DNA from: an uncultured Oscillospiraceae bacterium
Lineage (GTDB): Bacteria; Bacillota; Clostridia; Oscillospirales; Acutalibacteraceae
NCBI GenBank assembly: GCA_900546265.1
Contig: URCA01000079.1
Location: 1-6,631, forward strand
Reading direction: 5' to 3'
DNA: 6,631 bases
The position numbers and the translations under genes are program-made. Positions 1 through 6,616 of the stretch are shown here, piece by piece (position 1 is the stretch's first letter; each line of letters begins with the position of its first letter). The notes beneath the pieces are model-generated. The model was not told the origin of the DNA, did not search any database, and saw nothing but the letters and a program-made list of their open reading frames with translations.

Positions 1-2321
1 TCGGGCCGCTTTCCATAGCGGTCGTTTTCGTCGTTCCAGGTTTTTTCGCCCGCAACCGTCACGGTTTCCGGCTTGTGGATATTGGTGAGGGTGAAGCCAA
101 CGGCGGCGTCGCCCGCAATCTGCGGCGTGTAACCGCTGACGGACTCCTCCTGGACGGTATAGACGATCTTGGCGCCCTGGCTGTATTCGTCCAGGCCGTC
201 AAAGATCCCACGCCATCCGTTGCCCTCGTTGAGCAGGAGCCTCCTGCCGATTGCCACGCCATCCGCCAGAAGCTCGACGGCGATTTCATCCGGCCTGACG
301 CCGTCCTGATTGTCTGCATCCTCCCATACCTTGGTCACGCTGACGCTGGTTTTGGGCGGAGTATAGCGGTTGGTGATATCAAAGCCCGTTACCTCGGCGG
401 TATAGCCCGGCACCGCATCCTCGACGATGGTATAGTCGATCTCCACGCCGTTTTCGTACTTGGGCAGGCCGCCAAACGTCCAGGCCCAGCCGTCCTGCTC
501 CGTGACGGTCTTTTCCGCCTTCTCCACCCCGTTGGCCATCAGATGGATGGTGATGCTGTTCGGACGCATGCCTTCCTGGTCGTCCTGATCATCCCATGTC
601 TTTTTGCCGGAGAGGCTGACGGTCTCCGGCGTATGCCGGTTGGTCACGTCAAAGCCGTCAATCTCCGAGGCGTATCCCGTCGGCACCGGGTCCTCGGTAA
701 GCGTATAGGCGATCTCCACGCCGTTTTCGTACTTGGGCAGGTTGGTGAATGTCCACCTCCAGCCGTCCTGCTCCGTCACGGTCTTTTTCGCCTTTTCCAC
801 ACCATCAGCCAACAGGTGCACGGTGATGCTTTCCGGGCGCAGGCCGTCCTGGTCGTTTGCATCATCCCAGGTCTTGGCGCCGGAAATATCGATCGTTTCA
901 GGCTGGTTGGATACATGAACCGCCTGATTGGCGCTGGTTACGCTCGCGCCGGGCACGTTGACGACCCACGCCGGTTTTGCGGTTGCCGTTCCCTCGTAGG
1001 GAAGCAGCACATTCTCCGCGCTTTCCGCGTCTGCGCCGTCCAGCAGATAGCCGGGTGCGGCGTCGCCTTCCTCGATGACGTAGACCTGGTACCAGTTGAG
1101 CGTTCCAAAGGAGGCCTTGCCCTGATCGTCCGTACGCACGGTCGTAAGCAGCGTGGTATCGTCAAGCGCGGCGGCCTGCGCGGCCTGCACGCTGTCGAAG
1201 GGACCGTACAGCCTGAACTCCGCGCCGGCAACCGGAGCACCGCTCATGGCGTCGGTTTTCAGCACAGACAGGTTGCGGCTCAATATAAGGCCGATATCCT
1301 TGGTGTTGTCAAAAACATCGCTGGTGGCGTAGAGGTAGAAGCGCTCCGAAACGAAACTTCTTTCGGATGCCCTGACGAAGTTGTTGTCTATGGCCTCATT
1401 CGCATAGGCGCCGCCGGGAAGCAGCGTGTTTGGATCACGGGAATAGCCGGTTTGCTTGCCCGGATTTCCGCCTCCAAGGGAGGTGACCTGCGCGATCACG
1501 CCGCCGGTTTCCGGGATGGTAACGGCAAGGTTGTACGTCTTGGGCGCGCTTCCCTTCAGCCAGGCGGGATTGAGAGGGTTGTTCCGGGCCGTGCCGCTGT
1601 AGAGCTGGTCTGCGGTTGCGCCGCCCTTGGGATCGGCGGAATCCAGGCCGTCAAAGGTATAATTGGCGTCCCAGCCGGAAGGCTTGCTGTAGCTGGTCGT
1701 GCCGCTGGCGCTGGAGGACGTTCCCTCAAAGCTGTTCAGCCTGACTTCAATGCAGTCCAGCAGCTTTTCGACGATCGCATCCCCGCCCAGGTCCGCCACC
1801 GATTCTCCGCTTTCCCAGACGCCGTTGGCATTCTTGTCAATCCAGACATGCCCGCCCACCTTGACCGGTTCGGGCAGAATGGTGGCGGAAACGGAGTTGG
1901 AGCTCAGCATCTGCCCCGGCGTCGCGGAATCGATCCCCTGCCCGGAGCCAGTTCCTTCGATATAGCGCGAGAACTGGCATACAAAGTCATTGACCGCGTT
2001 TTGCCACGCACGGTTTTGGAGCTCCTCCGGAGTGAGTTCGCCCACGGCCATGCGGTATTCGACAATGTAGCTTTCGCGCGAGGCCAAGGCAACCGCCGCG
2101 TCCTTGCGGACCGCCACCGCGATGGCCGTGACGGTTCCGCCCGGGGTATCGCTCCAGCCGGCAGGAAGCGAAGCTGTGTCGTATTTCAGCTTTTCTACCG
2201 AGCTGTAGACGTCGGCCGCGCTGGCGATATCGCTCTGATAGTAGAAAACCCTGTATGGAACTGCGCTGCTTCCTCCGTCTTTATCAATCCGCGTAACGCC
2301 CGTCACGCTGCCGAAATTCAT
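1..2321 (-). CDS. Large CnaB-repeat surface adhesin, N-terminally truncated and cut by the window edge
   Basis: The minus-strand frame is open from 2471 to the left edge. The first ATG is at 2321 (773 codons visible). Counted from that ATG, residues 1-150 resemble the region before the SdrD-type domain in clostridial adhesins. Residues 154-330 are SdrD-B-like (GGHVWIDKNANGVWESGE). Residues 349-457 are a SpaA-like prealbumin domain (LSVLKTDAMSGAPVAGAEF ... APGYLL). Residues 474 onward are CnaB repeats. Such proteins are cell-wall anchored, and their domains are stiffened by Lys-Asn isopeptide bonds; K483 of GAKTW and N561 of FDVTN fit this in the first repeat. No signal peptide is present and no Shine-Dalgarno site precedes the ATG. 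The ATG overlaps the stop of the integrase frame (ATGA), so the N terminus was probably lost at an insertion junction. The C terminus and sortase signal lie outside the window. The family call is firm; expression is doubtful. Confidence 0.9.
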   Translation of the reverse strand, partial: MNFGSVTGVTRIDKDGGSSAVPYRVFYYQSDIASAADVYSSVEKLKYDTASLPAGWSDTPGGTVTAIAVAVRKDAAVALASRESYIVEYRMAVGELTPEELQNRAWQNAVNDFVCQFSRYIEGTGSGQGIDSATPGQMLSSNSVSATILPEPVKVGGHVWIDKNANGVWESGESVADLGGDAIVEKLLDCIEVRLNSFEGTSSSASGTTSYSKPSGWDANYTFDGLDSADPKGGATADQLYSGTARNNPLNPAWLKGSAPKTYNLAVTIPETGGVIAQVTSLGGGNPGKQTGYSRDPNTLLPGGAYANEAIDNNFVRASERSFVSERFYLYATSDVFDNTKDIGLILSRNLSVLKTDAMSGAPVAGAEFRLYGPFDSVQAAQAAALDDTTLLTTVRTDDQGKASFGTLNWYQVYVIEEGDAAPGYLLDGADAESAENVLLPYEGTATAKPAWVVNVPGASVTSANQAVHVSNQPETIDISGAKTWDDANDQDGLRPESITVHLLADGVEKAKKTVTEQDGWRWTFTNLPKYENGVEIAYTLTEDPVPTGYASEIDGFDVTNRHTPETVSLSGKKTWDDQDDQEGMRPNSITIHLMANGVEKAEKTVTEQDGWAWTFGGLPKYENGVEIDYTIVEDAVPGYTAEVTGFDITNRYTPPKTSVSVTKVWEDADNQDGVRPDEIAVELLADGVAIGRRLLLNEGNGWRGIFDGLDEYSQGAKIVYTVQEESVSGYTPQIAGDAAVGFTLTNIHKPETVTVAGEKTWNDENDRYGKRP
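3..902 (-). repeat. Tandem CnaB (Cna protein B-type) repeats, three full and one partial
   Basis: Repeat units in the adhesin lie at about 902-639, 632-369, 362-81 and 74-3, reading on the minus strand. The period is 270-288 bp. Each begins with a PET...GxKTWxD-type strand, followed by GxRPxSIxVxLLADGV, DGWxWTFxxLPKYENG and a closing GYxxxxxGFxxTN strand. Units 1 and 2 are nearly identical in places: positions 437-468 and 710-741 match exactly over 32 bases with a 273-bp offset. The third unit is more diverged. The fourth is cut by the left edge of the window. The near-identity of the first two suggests recent duplication and possible copy-number variation. Confidence 0.9.
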
Positions 2322-3522
2322 GCCCCACGCGCTGCCTCTGGAGGCGCCGGCAGCGGTTTCATCCCCGCTATGGGGCAGGATAGACAGGCGTATTCCGCGA
2401 GCCTGGCAACGGCGCTCCGCTGTTGATCGAGCAGGCTGTGCGCGTAGCAATCCAATGTCGTTTTTGCGGAGCTATGGCCTAAAAGCTGGCTTACGGTCTT
2501 TATGTCCACACCCATCTCCAGAAGACGGGTGGCGTAGCTATGCCGCAGGGTATGGAAATGCACGCCCATAATGCCAGCCGATTCACAACGTCTGTAAAAT
2601 GGCGCTGAATGGTACGCGGATCTGCTGCGCGCATCCCCGTGCGGAACACATTCCCCGTGGACAATTCCCCAGGCGGCTGCTGTTGCATGCGTTTTTTCAG
2701 CCGTTCCAAAAGAAAGGCGGGAATGGGAATCGTGCGGCATGAGCTGTAGGTTTTGGGCGAACCGACCGAAAGATGGGTTTTCGCGCATGCTGCGGTCAGG
2801 CAGTCGCTGTAATCCATCCGCTTTAGCCGCTACACGGTCCGGCAGATTGTAGCCGTTCCGTTTTCCCAGTTGATATCCGTCCATCGGAGCCCGCAGATTT
2901 CCCCCAGACGCATTCCCGTATACATGGCGAAAAGCGCGGTCAGATCTTCCTGCTGACTTAGCGTTTTTTCCACACGGCGTTGTTCTTCACGGCTCAACAC
3001 GCGCTGCTGCACCCTCTCTCCCCGCATCACACGAATTTTTCTGCACGGATTTCGAACGATGAGCCCATCGTCGAGCGCCGCTCGCATCGCGGAGGAAAGC
3101 AGCCGGTATATGCCTCTGACCGTATTCTCCCCCAAGTCCTTTTCATGCAGGCATTCCAGGAACGAAGAAACCGTCAAGGGGGTTACCGCCGTGATTTTCA
3201 TCTTTCCCAGGCAGGGCAGGATATGCCGGTTCATCTGGTTCAGATAGGTCAGATAGGAGGAAGTCTTTATAACGCCAAGCAGATCGGTTTCCATCCAGTA
3301 CCGCATCCATTTTTCGACCGTTATCCCACGGAAAACCGCCTGCATATGGGCGGGTTTCTGAAACTCGGCCTTCTTTTCCAGCAACCTCATCTTTACATCC
3401 GCATAATGCATACCATACACATACCCAAATCTTGTGGCTCCGTTGGCCTTTTTGCCGGTTACATATCGTCCCTCATACCGTCCGTCCTTGCGTTTGTAGC
3501 TGTTTTCTCCATGCCGTGCCAT
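2318..3522 (-). pseudogene. int: Tyrosine recombinase/integrase of an integrative element, broken by a nonsense codon and a frameshift
   Basis: This would cut and rejoin DNA at attachment sites to move the element. The start is ATG at 3522, eight bases after AGGAGG; an upstream GTG at 3531 overlaps that site. The N-terminal part (residues 1-60, GRYEGRYVTGKK) is an arm-binding domain. Residues 67-165 form the SAM-like core-binding domain. The catalytic domain has Arg205 (TGMRLGE), a Lys in GSPKT, HTLRH, LGHSS and the nucleophile Tyr of LDCYAHS at 2444-2446. Codon 231 (2832-2830) is TAG, and the same frame continues with RLKRMDYSD, so it probably replaced CAG (Gln). A second lesion near 2578-2579 moves the reading to another frame, NR|AGIMGVHFHTLRH, which fits loss of one base. 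The second frame stops at 2318. The last residues (about 2318-2370) may be host DNA. Two lesions make activity unlikely unless the frameshift is a sequencing error and the stop is read through. Confidence 0.9.
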
Positions 3523-3530
3523 AATGCACA

Positions 3531-3536
3531 CCTCCT
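3531..3536 (-). promoter_or_regulatory. Ribosome binding site of the integrase
   Basis: The minus strand reads AGGAGG here, with eight bases to the ATG at 3522. The match and spacing are ideal for Bacillota. They show that the ATG (MARHGEN...) and not the GTG at 3531 is the start. Confidence 0.85.
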
Positions 3537-3683
3537 GATAAATAAATTTGGTAAAGCGTTTTCAGCTTTTCCATCACATGTCCGGGCGCAGAAATTGCAG
3601 CGCCGTATGAAAGCCAAGCCGACGGCGGTTTTGACGGCTTATTCTCGAAATGCTTTTTGGGATCGCCTGACAACGTTCCAAAA

Positions 3684-3702
3684 AGGAAACGACAGGAAAC
3701 GA
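3684..3702 (+). repeat. Two direct copies of AGGAAACGA upstream of the integrase
   Basis: AGGAAACGA occurs at 3684-3692 and 3694-3702, a 10-bp period that puts both on the same helix face. Integrases with an N-terminal arm domain, such as Tn916 Int, bind short direct repeats near the element end. These two copies, about 160 bp before the integrase start, could be such sites. With only two short copies this is a guess. Confidence 0.25.
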
Positions 3703-3735
3703 AATACATTTTTAATGACTACATCCATTTTTTTG

Positions 3736-3764
3736 TTGTTTCAATGAAGCCTTTGTGGTATAAT
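3736..3764 (+). promoter_or_regulatory. Plus-strand extended -10 promoter candidate
   Basis: TATAAT at 3759-3764 is a perfect -10 box. It is preceded by TGG (extended -10, TGN). TTGTTT at 3736-3741 is a weak -35 at the ideal 17-bp spacing. Transcription would start near 3771 and run right, away from the integrase. No sizeable plus-strand gene follows; the first ATG (3765) gives only about 20 codons. Confidence 0.45.
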
Positions 3765-3953
3765 ATGTATGATAGGGGTATATATAGGTTGCTCGCTTTT
3801 ACAAATGAGCCGTTTGACGTGGAATGATAGATTCTGCGGCAACCGCATCACATCCAGATAGCCTTTTCCCACCTCCTTCACACCTTGTTTTCCGGGGCGG
3901 ATCGGGGCTTGTTTGCTGTGGTTTTTTGATTCACCTCCTTTCTTTGCGGGCAC

Positions 3954-3993
3954 ACGGCCGATTTTTGGCATGAGTCCAGGTAAAACCGGCCGT
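3954..3993. other. Stem-loop with ACGGCCG arms
   Basis: ACGGCCG (3954-3960) pairs with CGGCCGT (3987-3993). After one mismatch, TTTT (3962-3965) pairs with AAAA (3982-3985), leaving a 16-base loop. On the minus strand it lies just before the AAAGGAGGTGAA sequence, as a leader structure would. On the plus strand it would lie inside the transcript from the 3759 promoter. There is no T-run, so it is not a standard terminator. Confidence 0.4.
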
Positions 3994-4018
3994 CTGGGAA
4001 GTAACAAAAAAGGATAGA

Positions 4019-4064
4019 AAAAAGGGCGTGTTGCAGAAAGCAATTTCTGCGGCACGCCCTTTTT
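4019..4064. terminator. Strong bidirectional hairpin terminator in the left end of the IS
   Basis: Positions 4019-4039 pair with 4044-4064 around a GCAA tetraloop (4040-4043). The stem is unbroken apart from two G-T wobbles at 4031-4032 with 4051-4052. The A-run on the left and T-run on the right make it a rho-independent terminator in both directions. The inner part overlaps the left terminal repeat of the IS. It would end transposase mRNA from the right and block host transcription from the left. Confidence 0.85.
4024..4038 (+). repeat. Left terminal inverted repeat of the IS
   Basis: GGGCGTGTTGCAGAA lies at the transposase 3' side. It matches the reverse complement of the right end with one difference (position 13). 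It doubles as the 5' arm of the terminator hairpin. Confidence 0.8.
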
Positions 4065-4085
4065 GCAAACAAATCAAGAGAAAAA

Positions 4086-4124
4086 CGGCAACATAGCGTC
4101 AAAAGCGGCAACATAGCGTCAAAA
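4086..4124 (+). repeat. Two tandem 19-base repeats inside the left IS end
   Basis: CGGCAACATAGCGTCAAAA occurs at 4086-4104 and again at 4106-4124, identical, with a 20-bp period. They lie between the left terminal repeat and the transposase stop, where extra transposase-binding sites are sometimes found. No matching copy is seen near the right end. Confidence 0.7.
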
Positions 4125-4214
4125 AGCAAGCATCCAAAGCCAAAAGAGGTATAAGAAGCCAGGGCTGTCGAAGAACAGACCCGCATGTGGATAGCTTTTC
4201 AATTTTTATGAGCA

Positions 4215-5771
4215 CTACGAAACCATTTTGAGAGACACTCGCGTTTTAAGCCGGTTGTGTTCCCGTTTCATCCATAGCTTTTTGAGGTCAAACGCCAGGG
4301 CCAGGAAGAACAGTTCCGTGCGAATATTGCCTTTGCCTCTGGTGAGGAAGCGGCGAAACCCAAAATCGTTTTTGAGCAGCGCAAACGCGCCTTCCACTTG
4401 AATAGAGCGGCACAGACGCAGATGAATGCCGCGCTGGGATGAAATATTGCGTGCAGCCTGTTCGCGCTTTTCCCAGAAGGTTCTTTGCAAAACAACTTCC
4501 TTGGGCTGATTGGGGTCTTTTGCCCGACAGCATTGCGCACGGCAGGGACAACCGGCGCAGTCCTCGCAGCGATACCATGCGGTGGTTAGAAATTGGCCAT
4601 TTCGCTGCTCCGTCATTTCACGCCTGAGCTTCAGTTTTCGCCCCTGCGTACAGATGAAACAGTCATCGTCATGACAATAGGCCATGTTTTCGATCCGACC
4701 GATCTGTCTTTTGAATTTCTTTGTCTTCTTCTGGTCGTAGTTGGTGGGCTTGATGAAACAAACCTGTCCGTTCTGCGCCAGATACAGGTAGTTTTCCTGA
4801 CTTTCATATCCCGCGTCCGCGACGCACTCTTCATAGGGCTTTCCATGCTTCTCCGCCAGTTTTCGCATCATGGGACGGAACGTCTTTGCGTCGCCGCGGT
4901 CTGAGAATGCCTCCAGACCCGTGATGTATTCGCTGTTGACCGCGATCTGGACGTTATACCCGGGTTTGAGCTGCCCATTGCGCATGTGATCTTCCTTCAT
5001 CCGCATGAAGGTCGCGTCCGGATCTGTTTTGGAATAGCTGTTGCGGCCCTCGCCCATGATGGCCAGCTTCCGTTCGTATGCTTTCCAGCGTTCCAGCAGC
5101 GTCCATTGTTCTTCCCATTCGCGCTGCTGCGGACTTTTGCGTTTGCCGCTTCCGTGTACGAAAAGGATATGCCGCCGTTCTTCCTCCAGCCTGGAACCGA
5201 TGGCGGAAGCGCTCTTCAGCCCTGTTCGTTTTTCCAGTTCCGCCTTTACCTTTGCCAGGTGCTTTTGGATGGGTTTGCGCCACACAAAGGTGTACCGGCC
5301 GGCAGCGCTTTCCAGCTTTGTCCCGTCGATGTATACCGTTTTGTGGTCTGTTTCGCCCATGTCCTCCAGTTTCTTCACAAACTGATAGAACAGGTCCTCC
5401 ACCACTTCCCGGCAGCGGCCCGTGCGGAAACGTGCAAACGTCGTGTGATCCGGCGCTTTTTGATCCTCCAGCAGCCATCTGAAGTCGATCCGATATTGAC
5501 AGGCTTCCTCCAGCTTCCGGCTGGAATAGATCCCACACAGATATCCATGGACCATGACCTTGAACAACACCCGTGGATCCGCTGCCGATTTTCTCCCTCT
5601 GGGCGAATACGCTTTGTACAGTTTCCCGTACTCCAGTTCCTCAAGCTGCGCGCTTAGCAGGCGGACAGGCGCGTTCTGTGGTAGGGTGATTTCCGAATTC
5701 AGCGCAAAAACCAGTTGACCGTGCCGCTCAAATACCTTATACTGGTCTTGCTTTTGATGGATTTTTTTCAC
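4215..5771 (-). CDS. IS1182-family DDE transposase
   Basis: The 518-residue protein catalyses cut-and-join transposition of the surrounding IS. Residues 1-110 form the DUF772-type N-terminal DNA-binding region (SPRGRKSAADPRVLFKVMVHGYLCGIYSSRKLEEA in outline, residues 56-90). The DDE catalytic residues are probably D149 (YIDGTKLES), D319 (VADAGYES) and E460 (QVEGAFALLK). A cysteine cluster, C402, C405, C408, C410, C414 and C415, sits just before the last catalytic part, as is common in this family and suggestive of metal binding. The reading frame is intact and full length, ending at TAG. The only available start is GTG at 5771, because an in-frame stop lies directly upstream. No good Shine-Dalgarno site precedes it, which fits weak expression of a transposase. 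An ATG at 5775 is in another frame. Confidence 0.95.
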   Translation of the reverse strand: MKKIHQKQDQYKVFERHGQLVFALNSEITLPQNAPVRLLSAQLEELEYGKLYKAYSPRGRKSAADPRVLFKVMVHGYLCGIYSSRKLEEACQYRIDFRWLLEDQKAPDHTTFARFRTGRCREVVEDLFYQFVKKLEDMGETDHKTVYIDGTKLESAAGRYTFVWRKPIQKHLAKVKAELEKRTGLKSASAIGSRLEEERRHILFVHGSGKRKSPQQREWEEQWTLLERWKAYERKLAIMGEGRNSYSKTDPDATFMRMKEDHMRNGQLKPGYNVQIAVNSEYITGLEAFSDRGDAKTFRPMMRKLAEKHGKPYEECVADAGYESQENYLYLAQNGQVCFIKPTNYDQKKTKKFKRQIGRIENMAYCHDDDCFICTQGRKLKLRREMTEQRNGQFLTTAWYRCEDCAGCPCRAQCCRAKDPNQPKEVVLQRTFWEKREQAARNISSQRGIHLRLCRSIQVEGAFALLKNDFGFRRFLTRGKGNIRTELFFLALAFDLKKLWMKREHNRLKTRVSLKMVS

Positions 5772-5787
5772 TCATTTATCTTAAGCG

Positions 5788-5838
5788 AAAAGACGAGGTT
5801 TGGATACCCTTTTGCGGTTCCTTACCTCGTCTTTTTTT
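5788..5838. terminator. 12-bp perfect hairpin in the transposase leader
   Basis: AAAAGACGAGGT (5788-5799) pairs perfectly with ACCTCGTCTTTT (5824-5835) across a 24-base loop. On the plus strand a T-run follows to 5838, giving terminator form. On the minus strand it lies in the leader just before the transposase start, where it could stop transcription entering from outside the IS or limit translation. Insulating hairpins of this kind are common in insertion sequences. Confidence 0.65.
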
Positions 5839-5847
5839 GTTGGGGTG

Positions 5848-5862
5848 TTTTGCAACACGCCC
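5848..5862 (-). repeat. Right terminal inverted repeat of the IS
   Basis: Read on the minus strand from 5862 it is GGGCGTGTTGCAAAA, the partner of the left end at 4024-4038. It sits on the promoter side of the transposase gene. Confidence 0.8.
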
Positions 5863-5987
5863 AATCTGAGTATGGAGGTTGACTCGGGCATGGATACGGC
5901 GGTCTGCTGACCGCGGTTTGCGTATTGATGTTTTTCTATTTTGCCCACGACTGTTTTGGGCCTATTTGACTTCGCTTTTGCGAATGA
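5863..5987. other. Short intergenic stretch with three small hairpins
   Basis: GCGGTC/GACCGC (5899-5904 with 5909-5914), GCCCA/TGGGC (5943-5947 with 5957-5961) and TTCGC/GCGAA (5971-5975 with 5980-5984) can each fold. None has a T-run on the right strand, so none is a convincing terminator. No ORF of note is present. The last hairpin lies directly behind the stop of the 186-residue gene. Confidence 0.4.
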
Positions 5988-6548
5988 TCAATCTATCCCA
6001 AAAGATTTATATATCTGCCCGCCGGCTTTCAGCTTCCGGTAATGCTCATTGAGAGATCGCTTAATGTTGCCACCAAACCTTACGTTATAGCTGCTCATCA
6101 GGCCGTCATAGATAATTCTTCCCTCAAATGGAATGAGAACTGTTGTGACGGCCTGTGGGAGTGGCGCACCCCGGAGCATTTCTTCCCATGCCGAATAGAT
6201 GCCACAGACGATATAAGCGGCATCTTCTCGATACGATGGAATGAAAATAGAGCCCGACTTCAGGTGACGAAGGATCATGAATGTATCCTCCACCGAGTTC
6301 TTCCAGCCCGAAACGGTTTTCAGTTCGGAATTGGATAATTGGTGAGGGTTTGTCTTAACATATGAATCGATCAGGCTTCGGTTCTCCCAGAGCTTTTCCC
6401 GAATTCTGAGAATAGACTCGACCGGCAGACCCTTAGGAGAACGCATGCCGTAGAGTTGACTGTCGATCCGATATTCATGGTTGACGAAATCCAGCAATGA
6501 AATCCATAGAGAATAGAAATGTTGAGCCTGTCCGGCTTCCAGAATCAT
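5988..6548 (-). CDS. Uncharacterised 186-residue protein
   Basis: I do not recognise a named domain. The protein appears soluble, with no signal peptide or membrane segment. The N-terminal half is probably helical and rich in aromatic residues (FYSLWISLLDFVNHEYRI; WENRSLIDSYVKTNP). The C-terminal half holds more structured segments (WKNSVEDTFMILRHLKSGSIF, FEGRIIYDGLMSSYNVRFGG) and ends in a basic stretch. The motif style recalls unnamed conserved proteins of Clostridia, but this is memory and not a search. The start is ATG at 6548, seven bases after GGGAGG. Its ATG overlaps the stop of an upstream gene (ATGA), so the two are probably translated together. No strong terminator follows it. The frame is intact, unlike the integrase. 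Confidence 0.85.
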   Translation of the reverse strand: MILEAGQAQHFYSLWISLLDFVNHEYRIDSQLYGMRSPKGLPVESILRIREKLWENRSLIDSYVKTNPHQLSNSELKTVSGWKNSVEDTFMILRHLKSGSIFIPSYREDAAYIVCGIYSAWEEMLRGAPLPQAVTTVLIPFEGRIIYDGLMSSYNVRFGGNIKRSLNEHYRKLKAGGQIYKSFGID

Positions 6549-6616
6549 ACCCGTTCCTCCCGATTTTTGAGTACTGCGTTGGCTATGTTGCCACGCACAA
6601 GCCGCATAACAGCCTC
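6545..6616 (-). CDS. C-terminal fragment of the upstream gene in the same operon
   Basis: The minus-strand frame from 6616 is open and reads EAVMRLVRGNIANAVLKNREERV, then stops at TGA 6547-6545. That stop overlaps the next ATG by four bases (ATGA), and the next gene's GGGAGG site lies inside this tail. Both points support a real translated, coupled gene. Only 23 residues are genomic because the adapter begins at 6617. The sequence is too short to name a family. Confidence 0.5.
   Translation of the reverse strand, partial: EAVMRLVRGNIANAVLKNREERV
6556..6561 (-). promoter_or_regulatory. Ribosome binding site of the 186-residue gene
   Basis: The minus strand reads GGGAGG, seven bases before the ATG at 6548. 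This decides the start of the gene. It lies within the last codons of the upstream gene. Confidence 0.8.

Larger units (their letters stand above)
3537..4018. other. Interval without a confident gene, between integrase and IS
   Basis: No ORF here resembles a known family; in particular no excisionase is recognisable. The best candidate is a minus-strand frame from ATG 3971 to TGA 3741 (76 residues, MPKIGRVPAKKGGESKNHSK...). It is basic at its start and has no Shine-Dalgarno site before its ATG. Two strong Shine-Dalgarno-like minus-strand sequences, AAAGGAGGTGAA (3941-3930) and GAAGGAGGTGGG (3879-3868), lie inside that frame. Neither is followed by ATG, GTG or TTG at normal spacing. They may mark the leaders of decayed genes. 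A plus-strand promoter and a stem-loop are listed separately. Confidence 0.5.
4024..5862 (-). mobile_element. Complete IS1182-family insertion sequence, 1839 bp
   Basis: The element carries one intact transposase gene between inverted ends. The ends read GGGCGTGTTGCA inward at 4024-4035 and at 5862-5851, a perfect 12-bp match; 14 of the first 15 bases agree. Size and single-gene layout suit the IS1182 family. The flanks read ...gatagaaaaaa before 4024 and aatctgag... after 5862, so no target duplication longer than two bases is visible. The ends were set from the repeats, so a base or two of uncertainty remains. Confidence 0.85.

Noticed and set aside
75..2426. A plus-strand open frame of 783 codons across the adhesin
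   Set aside because: It is in exact codon register with the adhesin on the other strand. It stays open because the adhesin uses almost no TTA, CTA or TCA codons. Its translation has no recognisable domain, while the minus strand gives clear SdrD-B, SpaA and CnaB domains.
2830..2832. TAG inside the integrase as a sign of stop-codon reassignment to Gln
   Set aside because: The transposase in the same window ends normally at TAG, and the integrase also has a frameshift. Ordinary gene decay explains both.
3473..3709. A 78-codon minus-strand frame overlapping the integrase start
   Set aside because: It overlaps the well-supported integrase start in another frame, has no ribosome binding site and resembles no known excisionase.
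4954..5538. Long overlapping frames on both strands within the transposase region (for example minus 4954-5538, plus 4986-5657)
   Set aside because: They are shadows of the transposase frame, have no family motifs and lack ribosome binding sites.
4023..5866. Target-site duplication around the IS
   Set aside because: Only AA is shared between the two flanks, and the left flank is an A-run. This is no evidence of a duplication.
5899..5984. Small hairpins behind the 186-residue gene as a terminator
   Set aside because: The stems are five or six pairs and no T-run follows on the minus strand.
6582..6592. GGCAACATAGC on the minus strand, matching the 11-base core of the IS subterminal repeats
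   Set aside because: An 11-base match on either strand is expected several times by chance in a window of this size, and it lies inside a probable coding tail.
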